Shown: positions 57,160 to 64,000 of the stretch, one piece after another
How positions within the stretch are numbered: the first letter of the stretch is position 1
Layout: every line of letters begins with the position of its first letter
Source: Arthrobacter sp. ATA002
Lineage (GTDB): Bacteria; Actinomycetota; Actinomycetes; Actinomycetales; Micrococcaceae
DNA length: 64,000 bases
NCBI RefSeq assembly: GCF_026898095.1
Contig: NZ_CP114015.1
Coordinates: forward strand, 992,001 to 1,056,000
Direction: 5' to 3'
Made by a program: the position numbers and the translations under genes
The notes under the pieces: model-generated
The model's database searches: none
The model's input: only the letters and a program-made list of their open reading frames with translations
What the model was told of the DNA's origin: nothing

Positions 57160-57183
57160 AAACCCCAGCCCTAGAATCTTCGT

Positions 57184-57741
57184 ATGGGCCGGCTCACTTT
57201 CAGTATCAACGTCACCCTGGATGGTTGCATCAACCACCGGGAGGGGATTGCCGACGGCGAAACACATGCCCACTTCACCCGCCTCCTGGACGAGAGCGGC
57301 GCCATGCTCTGGGGCCGCACGACCTACGAGATGATGGAGAGCTACTGGCCGGCGGTAGCGAGCGGCGACGTCGAAGCGCCGGAAGCGATGCGCGAGTGGG
57401 CTCTCAAGCTGGACGCCATACCAAAATACGTTGTGTCCACGACCCGCAGCGATTACCCGTGGACCAACAGCCACCATGTGGCCGGTGACGTGCGCAGTGC
57501 TGTGCAGGAGCTCAAGGAACGGACCCCCGACGGGGTGCTCGTCGGCAGCGGAAACCTTGCGACGGCGCTGGACCGGTGGGACCTGATTGACGAGTATCGA
57601 TTCCTCGTTCACCCGATGATCGCCGGCCATGGCCCGACCCTGTATCAGGGGCTGCTGCGCGGCACGCGCCGCCTCGATCTGATCTCGTCGGAACCACTCA
57701 GCAACGGCACAATTTCCGTGCACTATCGACGCGCTGATTAA
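57184..57741 (+). CDS. Dihydrofolate reductase-family (RibD C-terminal) protein
   Basis: A 185-residue reductase-fold protein. It has LTFSINVTLDGCIN at the start, MLWGRTTYEMMESYWP (the NADPH-side GRxTYE motif), VLVGSGNLATALDRWDLIDEY and HPMIAGHGPTLYQG at the end. The family includes deaminase-reductases and DfrA-like proteins of unknown substrate. It follows the GNAT gene by 24 bp and may be co-transcribed with it. Confidence 0.88.
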   Translation: MGRLTFSINVTLDGCINHREGIADGETHAHFTRLLDESGAMLWGRTTYEMMESYWPAVASGDVEAPEAMREWALKLDAIPKYVVSTTRSDYPWTNSHHVAGDVRSAVQELKERTPDGVLVGSGNLATALDRWDLIDEYRFLVHPMIAGHGPTLYQGLLRGTRRLDLISSEPLSNGTISVHYRRAD

Positions 57742-57840
57742 TGAAATGACCGGAATGCCTGGGGTCGAAGACCGTTCGGACGGGGTTGCGCGCATACTGC
57801 ATGACAGTGTTCCCCGACGCAGCCGGATGCCGGGTATGCA

Positions 57841-57957
57841 TTGACCCGGGCCTTCTATGAAAAGCCGGGATTCCTGCCCTTGGTAGAGGCGGAGCTCTGG
57901 GGAGAAGGCACACCATGTCTAATCATGGTGAAACCGATGGGGACCGAGCCCGGGTAG
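57841..57957 (+). pseudogene. GNAT C-terminal remnant
   Basis: 39 codons read LTRAFYEKPGFLPLVEAELWGEGT and PCLIMVKPM before TAG. This is the final strand-helix portion of a GNAT acetyltransferase unrelated to the one at 56593. No upstream part remains in 57742-57840. From 57958 to 58181 only short hairpins (57980-58003 and 58025-58040) were seen. Confidence 0.7.
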
Positions 57958-58181
57958 CGCGTTTCGAAAGCGGATCTTTCGGACGGACGGTTGCATCCGT
58001 CCGCAGGACAGGTACCCTGATTTTGGTGGCACACGCCACCTACTGCGCTTCCACGTGAGGACCACGTGAATCATCGCGGAGAGGCCTGAGTAGTTCAGGA
58101 CATGTCCGGATGGAGTGCGGCGTACGCATACGCCAACTTCATTTCGCCGATGCCCGGCACCGGCTGACGAAAGGACATGAC

Positions 58182-58535
58182 ATGTCATCGAAGGACGAGA
58201 AAAACCTGGCTCAGGTAATCGAGAAAATCTCAAAGATGGAAGAGCCGCAACGAGAGGCTATGCACCGTGTGCATGACATCATCCTCACTGCGGCCCCTAC
58301 CCTGAAACCGCGGATCTGGTACGGAATGCCCGCTTACGCGAAGACGGCCAGCGATCCCGCGCTCGTGACCCTGCGCAATGACGAACGCTTGAACCTCGCG
58401 ATCACGGAGAAGGCCGCCTTCCGACCTGCCGGTGGGGCGGACGGCAGCCTGATGCCGGCCGCATGGTATTTCGAGACCATCGACGACGACACCGAAAAGC
58501 GCATTACCGAGATTGTGCGGTCCGTGGTCGAGTAA
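58182..58535 (+). CDS. DUF1801 / YdhG-like protein
   Basis: A 117-residue small domain protein. EEPQREAMHRVHDIILTAAPTLKPRIWYGMPAYAK is the family core, and ITEKAAFRPAGG with AWYFETIDDDTEKRI completes it. DUF1801 proteins are small cytoplasmic proteins of unclear role, some involved in iron-protein assembly. ATG 58182 has AAAGGA upstream. Its setting among gene remnants suggests an acquired region. Confidence 0.82.
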   Translation: MSSKDEKNLAQVIEKISKMEEPQREAMHRVHDIILTAAPTLKPRIWYGMPAYAKTASDPALVTLRNDERLNLAITEKAAFRPAGGADGSLMPAAWYFETIDDDTEKRITEIVRSVVE

Positions 58536-58703
58536 CGTCGTTCTCACCTTGTTGCCTGTGGGTGGCATCGCTTCACGTTGGCCGGCGTCGAATTGCGGTG
58601 GAGGACGCTGACGTGCAGTGAAGGATCAGCTTCGTGGCCGCGAGTTATCCACAGGCAGCAGGAGGTTCGCCCGCTCAGGGAAGCGCTGCCTCAAAATCGG
58701 CAT

Positions 58704-59228
58704 ATGGGAATCAGGTACTACGCCTACGCGTTCGACGGCGATCAAACCAGGGAAGTCCTGGCTGACCCTTCCCTGGTGCTCGGCTCCGACCCCTACGCGG
58801 ATGCCTGCGGTCTCGAACCGGGTTTCACCCTGGGCGTCACAGAGTTCAAGCAGTCCCGGCCGGAGCGCGACTTTCTGTATCTCGATAAGGCATGGCGGTA
58901 TTTGCAGTGGCTCACTGCTCCGTGCTCGGCTGATGCCAAGGCCAGACCGGCCCACCGGATGTTCGAAGGACAGGTTGCCTTCATCGCCGACGGTTATTCC
59001 TGGCACCCGTGGGTGCGTGCCCTCGCACCTGACGAGGTCTCACTGATCGCCCAGGATTTGAAAACGATCCGCGACCATGACGTCGAAGCGTGCCTGAGCG
59101 GTGGAGGCTCGACTGATCAGCTGGTGACGTCCGAGCTCACCTATGTAGTCCCCTACCTGCATCGTGCAAGGTCCTTTGCTGACACGTTGTCCTCGGAGGG
59201 GCGCGGGTGCGTGTACTTGATCGGTTGA
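58704..59228 (+). CDS. DUF1877-like protein
   Basis: A 174-residue protein beginning MGIRYYAYAFDGDQTREVLADP, with DFLYLDKAWRYLQWLT in the middle and RALAPDEVSLIAQDL in the second half. The N-terminal MGIRYYAY and the LDKAWRYLQ motif resemble DUF1877 proteins, which have no established function. ATG 58704 is preferred over upstream in-frame starts because the conserved N-terminus begins there. Confidence 0.7.
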   Translation: MGIRYYAYAFDGDQTREVLADPSLVLGSDPYADACGLEPGFTLGVTEFKQSRPERDFLYLDKAWRYLQWLTAPCSADAKARPAHRMFEGQVAFIADGYSWHPWVRALAPDEVSLIAQDLKTIRDHDVEACLSGGGSTDQLVTSELTYVVPYLHRARSFADTLSSEGRGCVYLIG

Positions 59229-59302
59229 GCGGGCAGCAGCTCAGCTCATCCCACATGCCTGCGTGATCCATTCGGCGGTATCGGGAAACCTGGGCAACCC
59301 AA

Positions 59303-59411
59303 GGATGGCGCCCAGGGCTCATGACCGCCGCGTATCACCGACGAGCACCGGCTGGTCTACCTCATCGACGGTGACGATCTCGTGATCCTCCAGGCGCGGT
59401 ACCACTACTGA
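59303..59411 (+). pseudogene. YoeB-type toxin C-terminal remnant
   Basis: Codons from 59331 read RITDEHRLVYLIDGDDLVIL and ARYHY-stop (59409), the diagnostic C-terminal half of YoeB/Txe mRNA-interferase toxins, including the terminal RYHY. Immediately upstream the frame is broken by a TGA where the usual WSR should be. No YefM antitoxin gene is present. The rest of 59229-59498 shows nothing else. Confidence 0.75.
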
Positions 59412-59498
59412 GCGGCTGGTTCGACTCATCCCGGCATGCGTTTGAAACCCGGCAAGAGCTTCCAGCGCGCAACCGGGGAGCCTTCGGAGCCGGCCGGT

Positions 59499-60110
59499 TT
59501 AGCTGCTCACTCCGAGGGCTTTGCCAACAGTGGAATTATCGCTGAGAACCTGCAGCATGCAGGCGGCCAGATCCCGGCGGGGGATTGAACCCCCAAGGCG
59601 GCCGTCGTCGTCCGTCGTCAGCGCCTTCCAGGTCCCGGTGGGTTCCTTGTCCGTAAGGCCGGTGGGCCGGAGAACGGTCCAGTCCAGGCCGGAATTCCGG
59701 ACCAGCGCCTCCTGCTCGTTGTGATCGGCCAGTGCTTTGGCGAGCACCACCCGCATGAGAAGCCGCAGCGGTGCGGGCATTTGCGCCGCCGAATCTCCCG
59801 CGCCCAGGGACGACTGCACAACGAGCCTGCGCACTCCAGCGTCCCGCATCGCGCGGGTGACGGTCTCCGTCACGGCGGCACGCTGACGGGACACGCCCTT
59901 GGCGCCGCCCACGGTGACCACGACGGCGTCGGCCCCCGCCACGGCCTCTGCGGCAGCCGTGGAATCAGAAGCATCGCCGGCGACAGCGCGGACACCGGCA
60001 GGACCGCGGCCGCTGCGGGACAACACGGTGACCTCGTGGCCTGCTTCTTGCGCCAGCGATGCCAGCTGGGCGCCGGTGCCCTGGGATCCGCCGATAATGG
60101 TGATTCTCAT
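59499..60110 (-). CDS. NAD(P)-binding oxidoreductase (SDR_a5-like)
   Basis: A 203-residue Rossmann protein with cofactor loop IIGGSQGTGAQLASLA at residues 4-19. ADAVVVTVGGAKG and RLVVQSSLGAGDS follow, and the C-terminal LDWTVLRPTGLTD is the atypical-SDR signature. It resembles NmrA-like redox sensors and flavin/biliverdin-reductase-type proteins. ATG 60110. It lies downstream of, and on the same strand as, the TetR gene. Confidence 0.85.
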   Translation of the reverse strand: MRITIIGGSQGTGAQLASLAQEAGHEVTVLSRSGRGPAGVRAVAGDASDSTAAAEAVAGADAVVVTVGGAKGVSRQRAAVTETVTRAMRDAGVRRLVVQSSLGAGDSAAQMPAPLRLLMRVVLAKALADHNEQEALVRNSGLDWTVLRPTGLTDKEPTGTWKALTTDDDGRLGGSIPRRDLAACMLQVLSDNSTVGKALGVSS

Positions 60111-60194
60111 GAAAGTCCTTCGGTTCGTAGCGCGCTGGTGCTGCATACGATCATCTCATCCGCTGCGGGGGACAGGCCGGGCGCGTCATCGTCA

Positions 60195-60854
60195 TCAATC
60201 GGTGCCGGACCGGACATAGTCGGACAGCTCCGGCCCGGGACGCAGCACCGCGTTGACAATCGCACGGATTGCAAACTCGCTGGTCTCCGCGAGGTCGATT
60301 TCCTCCGGGTGCAGGAGCCACTGCAACTGCAGCCCGTCCATCACCGCCAAGATGCTGGCAGACGCTGCGCCGACCGTAGCCGGCTCCGTGACGCCCTCCT
60401 GTGCGCACAGGACACCGAAGGCATCACCGACCTCGCGCCGAAGGGTAGCGTACCGGTTGTCGAAGAACGGGCGTGCCGGGTGGTCATCCGTAACCGCCTC
60501 AGCTGAGAGCACGGTATAGACCTGCACGACGCCTGCACGCCGTGAGTTGGCGAGGGCCGTCCGCACTAGATGCAGGAACAGTTCTGGCCCGTCCGGGATG
60601 TGCCGCTCGTCGAGATCCGCAACGTCTGTCTCATCCCGGTACGTGAGCATCTCGAGCAGGAGATTCTGTTTGGAACCGAAGTGATGGAGCACGCCGGAGT
60701 GGGTGATGTCCACCTGTTCCGCGATGTCGGCAAGGGTTCCGTTGGCATAACCCTTGTTGCCGAAGATGTCGATTGCGGCCTCGAGGATCTCTGACCGCTT
60801 GCGCTGGGTGGCGGGCCGGGTGCGGGAAACATTGCTGTTGGTTTCGTGTGTCAG
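60195..60854 (-). CDS. TetR-family regulator, probable CTG start
   Basis: The HTH spans residues of the frame RSEILEAAIDIFGNKGYANG, then ADIAEQVDITHSGVLHHFGSKQNLL. No ATG or GTG lies far enough upstream in frame. CTG 60854 with AGAGGA 4 bases upstream gives 219 residues and a normal TetR head (LTHETNSNVSRTRPATQRKR). Alternatively a missing base after ATG 60832 would give a shorter head. The ligand domain includes HLVRTALANSRRAGVVQVY. It probably represses the divergent peptide-transporter genes through the operator at 60930. Confidence 0.78.
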   Translation of the reverse strand: MTHETNSNVSRTRPATQRKRSEILEAAIDIFGNKGYANGTLADIAEQVDITHSGVLHHFGSKQNLLLEMLTYRDETDVADLDERHIPDGPELFLHLVRTALANSRRAGVVQVYTVLSAEAVTDDHPARPFFDNRYATLRREVGDAFGVLCAQEGVTEPATVGAASASILAVMDGLQLQWLLHPEEIDLAETSEFAIRAIVNAVLRPGPELSDYVRSGTD

Positions 60855-60929
60855 GGTGTCCTCTTCGGCGGTGACGGCGGCTTGTGAATTATCTCTTGTG
60901 ATCTTACTAACATGTGGTAGCGTCCAATG

Positions 60930-60951
60930 TTACTTACTGGTCAGCAAGTAA
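60930..60951. promoter_or_regulatory. Candidate TetR operator
   Basis: TTACTTACTG-GT-CAGCAAGTAA is a 22-bp inverted repeat with one mismatch per arm pair. It lies between the divergent TetR and solute-binding-protein genes, 50 bp before the latter's start. Confidence 0.75.
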
Positions 60952-61001
60952 GCCAACCGGAATGCGCACCATGGCGGTGCTGCATCACATGAGGAGAAGC
61001 A

Positions 61002-62657
61002 ATGAGGCTTAAAACATCCTTCATCGCCGTCGGACTCGTCTCGGCTCTGGCGCTCAGCGCCTGTGGCGGCGGCGCCGAGTCCGACTCGCAGCCCGAGGCA
61101 GGTGCAGCGCTCACCATCGCGAAGCCGGACGGTGCCATCACCACGGAGTCGAACAATCCCTGGGTTGGTGATTCGTCGGCGAACAAGCTGGGCTACAAGA
61201 ACGTCATCTTTGAGCCGCTCGCCATGGTTAACACCGTTGGCGAGAATGAGACCACGCCATGGCTGGCGGAAAAGGTCGAATGGAACGACGACTACACCCA
61301 GCTCACGATCACCCCGCGGACTGACGTGACCTGGAACGACGGCGAGGAGTTCACAGCCGACGACATCATGTTCTCCTTCGACCTGATCCGGAACACCCCG
61401 GCCCTGGACACCGGAAACCTGCAATTGACCGACATGGTTAAGGACGGCGAAAGCGTCGTCCTGACCTTCGACGAGTCCAAGTTCGTTAAGCAGGGCCAGG
61501 TCCTGCACACCGCGATGGTGCCGGAGCACATCTGGGCCGACATCGCGGATCCGACCACGGAGGCGAACCCCGATCCGGTGGGAACCGGCCCCTACACGCT
61601 GGACAACTTCAGCAGCCAGTCGGTCACCCTCCAAGCCCGGGATGACTACTGGGGCGGAGACCTGGCCGTCCCGACCCTGTACTACGTCTCCTACAACGAC
61701 AACACTGCCCTGACCACGGCTCTTGCAAACGGAGAGGCCGATTGGGCGCAGGCATTCATTCCCGACGTGCAAAGTGCCTTTGTCGACAAGGACCCCGAGC
61801 ACAATGTCTTCTGGCCGGCAAACGTCATGGCCCCGGACGTCCTTTTCCTGAACCATCAGGAAAAGCCCTTCAACAACCTCGCCTTCCGCCAGGCAGTGAA
61901 CATGGTCATTGACCGTGCGGCGCACACCGAAATCGCCAGGGAAAAGGCCGGACCGGAACTGACCTCGGTGACCGGACTGCCGACTCCAATCGGGGACCAG
62001 TACATCGCTGACGAATTCAAGGATGCAGAACTTTCCCTCGACGTTGACGGCGCCCGGAAAATCCTCGAGGAGGCAGGCTATGCGTGGGCTGACGAAGCCC
62101 TCATTGATCCTGACGGCGAGCCCGTTTCCTTCACGCTTGAGGTGCCCCAGGGATGGAATGACTACGTCACCGGCATCAGCCTCATCGCAGACCAGGTCAA
62201 GGAAACCCTTGGCGCCGATGCAAAGGTCAACACGCCCGATGCCGACACATGGTGGGAGAACAAGCGCTCCGGCAACTTTGACGCCATCATGCACTGGACG
62301 GACAGCGGCACAACGCCGTATGACCTCTACTCCGACACGATGGACGGCCGCTGGCTGCTGGCGGGCGACGCAGTGGACTACAACTTCGGCCGCTACGAGA
62401 ACGACCGCGCCACGGAGCTGCTGAACACATATGCGACGTCGGGAAGCGACGAGGAACGCACCAAGGCCCTTGAAGAGGTCCAGAAGATCTTCGTCGAGGA
62501 TGTTCCGGTGATCCCGGTGGGAACCCACCCCGCATTGGGCGAGTACAACACGCGCAACTACGTGGGATGGCCCAGCGAGGAAGACCAGTACGCGACCGCT
62601 GACCCCGTGCAGGTCACCGTTCCGCTGATCCTCACGAAACTGACACCCGCCGAGTAG
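61002..62657 (+). CDS. Peptide/nickel-type ABC transporter substrate-binding lipoprotein
   Basis: A 551-residue SBP_bac_5 (DppA/OppA-type) protein. The signal ends in lipobox LSAC with Cys21. The mature domain has WNDDYTQLTITPRTDVTWND, ADDIMFSFDLIRN, VGTGPYTLDNFSSQSVTL and NNLAFRQAVNMVIDRAA, the normal family milestones. It would bind di- or oligopeptides, sugars or nickel complexes outside the cell. Two ATPase genes follow directly; permease genes are not between them and presumably lie past the right edge. Likely TetR-regulated. Confidence 0.9.
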   Translation: MRLKTSFIAVGLVSALALSACGGGAESDSQPEAGAALTIAKPDGAITTESNNPWVGDSSANKLGYKNVIFEPLAMVNTVGENETTPWLAEKVEWNDDYTQLTITPRTDVTWNDGEEFTADDIMFSFDLIRNTPALDTGNLQLTDMVKDGESVVLTFDESKFVKQGQVLHTAMVPEHIWADIADPTTEANPDPVGTGPYTLDNFSSQSVTLQARDDYWGGDLAVPTLYYVSYNDNTALTTALANGEADWAQAFIPDVQSAFVDKDPEHNVFWPANVMAPDVLFLNHQEKPFNNLAFRQAVNMVIDRAAHTEIAREKAGPELTSVTGLPTPIGDQYIADEFKDAELSLDVDGARKILEEAGYAWADEALIDPDGEPVSFTLEVPQGWNDYVTGISLIADQVKETLGADAKVNTPDADTWWENKRSGNFDAIMHWTDSGTTPYDLYSDTMDGRWLLAGDAVDYNFGRYENDRATELLNTYATSGSDEERTKALEEVQKIFVEDVPVIPVGTHPALGEYNTRNYVGWPSEEDQYATADPVQVTVPLILTKLTPAE

Positions 62658-62729
62658 CAACACCCGGAGGAAGGGAGGATGCCGCGGCATCCTCCCTTCA
62701 TCCGACGACTCCCTGAAAGGGATCAACTC

Positions 62730-63554
62730 ATGCCAGAACCCCTTCTCAGCGTGCGCGATTTTTCCGTCGTGTACGACGTCGATCCGCCCGTGGAGGCGGT
62801 GAAAAACGTAACCCTCGAACTGCAGCGCGGCGAGATTCTCGGGCTTGCAGGGGAGAGCGGGTGCGGTAAGACGACGCTCGCGTACGGAGTCCAGCGTCTG
62901 CTTCGAGTCCCCGCTGTCATCACCAGCGGCAGCGTGACGTTCCATGATTCATCCGGGACCGCTATCGACGTCAACTCGCTCGGGGCCGAGGAAATGCGCC
63001 GCTTCCGGTGGAACAAAGTATCGATGGTGTTCCAGGGCGCCATGAACGCCCTTAACCCGGTCACGACAATCGGTGCCCAGCTCGACGACGTGTTCCTCGT
63101 GCACCGCCCTGAACTGTCCAGGCGCGAGCGCCGGTCCGCTTGCGAGGAGCTGCTGGAGATCGTCGCCGTGGGACGCGACCGTACCCGCTCCTATCCGCAT
63201 GAGTTGTCCGGAGGCATGCGCCAGCGCGTGATGATTGCGATGGCGCTTGCCCTGCGTCCCCAGCTGATGGTCATGGATGAACCTACAACTGCGCTGGATG
63301 TACTGGTACAGCGCGAAATCCTGCGGAAAATCTCACAACTTCGCCACGAGTTTGGCTTTTCAGTCATCTTCATCACCCACGACCTCCCGCTGCTGCTGGA
63401 GATCAGCGACCGGATCGCTGTTATGCGCGATGGCACGATCATCGAACTCGCGTCGGCACGCGAGATCTGGGAGCGCCCGCAGCATGAGTACACCAAGACG
63501 CTGCTGGCGTCGTTCCCGCGCCTCACCGGCGAGAGGGGAGTCCTGGTCCGATGA
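62730..63554 (+). CDS. Peptide ABC transporter ATPase (DppD type)
   Basis: A 274-residue ATPase with Walker A GLAGESGCGKTTL, the Q-loop in VSMVFQGAMNALNPV, signature LSGGMRQRV, Walker B LMVMDEPTTALD and switch ITHDLPLLLEI. NALNPV and the C-terminal EYTKTLLASFPRL are typical of DppD/OppD. ATG 62730 with GAAAGGGA upstream. It overlaps the next ATPase start by ATGA. Confidence 0.9.
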   Translation: MPEPLLSVRDFSVVYDVDPPVEAVKNVTLELQRGEILGLAGESGCGKTTLAYGVQRLLRVPAVITSGSVTFHDSSGTAIDVNSLGAEEMRRFRWNKVSMVFQGAMNALNPVTTIGAQLDDVFLVHRPELSRRERRSACEELLEIVAVGRDRTRSYPHELSGGMRQRVMIAMALALRPQLMVMDEPTTALDVLVQREILRKISQLRHEFGFSVIFITHDLPLLLEISDRIAVMRDGTIIELASAREIWERPQHEYTKTLLASFPRLTGERGVLVR

Positions 63555-64000
63555 CCACACTCGAGTTCCAAAACGTATCCAAGCGCTACCGGGTGCGCGG
63601 TGCAGCGCCGATGCTTGCCCTGGAGGGGGTCAGCTTCACTCTGCACGACCGCGAAACCATTGCGCTGGTAGGCCAGTCCGGCAGCGGCAAGTCCACCATT
63701 GCGAAGATCCTGACCCAACTGGAGATCCCTACCAGCGGCAGCGTACTGCTGGACGGTAAACCGATCCCACGCCGGGGCAAGGGGCTCCGCAGCTACCGCC
63801 AAACACTGCGGATGGTGTTCCAGGATCCCTTCGCCTCACTGAACCCGTACCACTCCATCAGATACAACATTGAGCGTCCGCTTCGCTTGGACAACGTCGT
63901 TCCCAAAGCCGAAACAGAGGAGGAGGTCAGGCGGCTCCTCGACAGGGTGCAGCTGGACGTGAACGCCGTTATCGACCGCCGCCCGCACGAACTGTCCGGA
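63551..64000 (+). CDS. Peptide ABC transporter ATPase (DppF type), cut by window edge
   Basis: The first 150 residues of the partner ATPase. Walker A is LVGQSGSGKSTIAK, the Q-loop is MVFQDPFASLNPYHSI (the DppF/OppF variant), and the frame reaches ELSG of the signature motif at the right edge. ATG 63551 overlaps the DppD stop. Walker B and the C-terminus lie outside the window. Confidence 0.9.
   Translation, partial: MTTLEFQNVSKRYRVRGAAPMLALEGVSFTLHDRETIALVGQSGSGKSTIAKILTQLEIPTSGSVLLDGKPIPRRGKGLRSYRQTLRMVFQDPFASLNPYHSIRYNIERPLRLDNVVPKAETEEEVRRLLDRVQLDVNAVIDRRPHELSG

Noticed and set aside
60930..62945. About 670-codon minus-strand frame opposite the solute-binding protein
   Set aside because: The plus strand has a clear lipoprotein signal and SBP_bac_5 motifs; the minus frame has no family features and no ribosome site.

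Overview
The window is high-GC chromosomal DNA from an actinobacterium, most likely a Micrococcaceae member close to Arthrobacter. This rests on gene content and order rather than on any marker RNA: groES-groEL with paired CIRCE sites followed by guaB and guaB3; DUF3817 and SURF1 genes upstream of guaA; a ruc/FmdB gene, 5-formyltetrahydrofolate cyclo-ligase and galU in the arrangement known from Mycobacterium; and xseB-xseA, ispH and ychF. A DtxR/IdeR-type iron box is also present. No rRNA, tRNA or CRISPR array was seen.

Layout. 1-6.7 kb: M20 peptidase with an AbgT transporter, a shikimate-dehydrogenase-like gene, a THUMP-like methyltransferase, a MalY/PatB lyase and an unknown membrane protein. 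6.7-10.8 kb: an iron-siderophore ABC operon under an IdeR-like box. 10.8-13 kb: groES-groEL. 13.1-21.3 kb: guaB, guaB3, glpD, an EIIA gene, SURF1, DUF3817, guaA. 21.4-31.4 kb: a 1301-residue helicase-like protein with degenerate ATPase motifs, a SAF-domain protein, ruc (CIRCE-controlled), cyclo-ligase, galU, rimJ-like and glpR-like genes. 31.4-44.7 kb: Lrp regulator, MFS pump, sugar kinase, NUDIX, a complete OpuC-type osmoprotectant transporter, an alanine-type aminotransferase, xseBA, ispH and ychF.

44.7-54.3 kb is the most unusual part. It is a patchwork of lower-GC and mixed-GC cargo downstream of ychF, punctuated by six decayed copies of the ychF 3' end, several followed by a hairpin terminator. 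The last codons of the intact ychF are AT-rich and unlike the rest of the gene, as expected if an incoming element supplied the gene tail. Cargo includes two unknown proteins that may be defensive (one with a HEPN-like R-x4-H motif), an HTH/membrane-protein pair with an inverted-repeat operator candidate, an SDR oxidoreductase, a GIY-YIG protein, a macrolide phosphotransferase and remnants of a serine recombinase. No intact integrase is visible.

54.4-64 kb: an MFS transporter fused to CBS domains, a GNAT, a DHFR-like reductase, DUF1801 and DUF1877-like genes, gene remnants (GNAT, YoeB toxin), an NAD(P)-binding protein, and a TetR gene divergent from a peptide/nickel-type ABC transporter that runs off the right edge.

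At least eleven genes, including groES, guaB3 and the THUMP-like methyltransferase, carry single-base frameshifts, nearly all in homopolymer runs. The pattern fits residual sequencing indels better than biology. These genes are given their full spans, with the frameshift noted.
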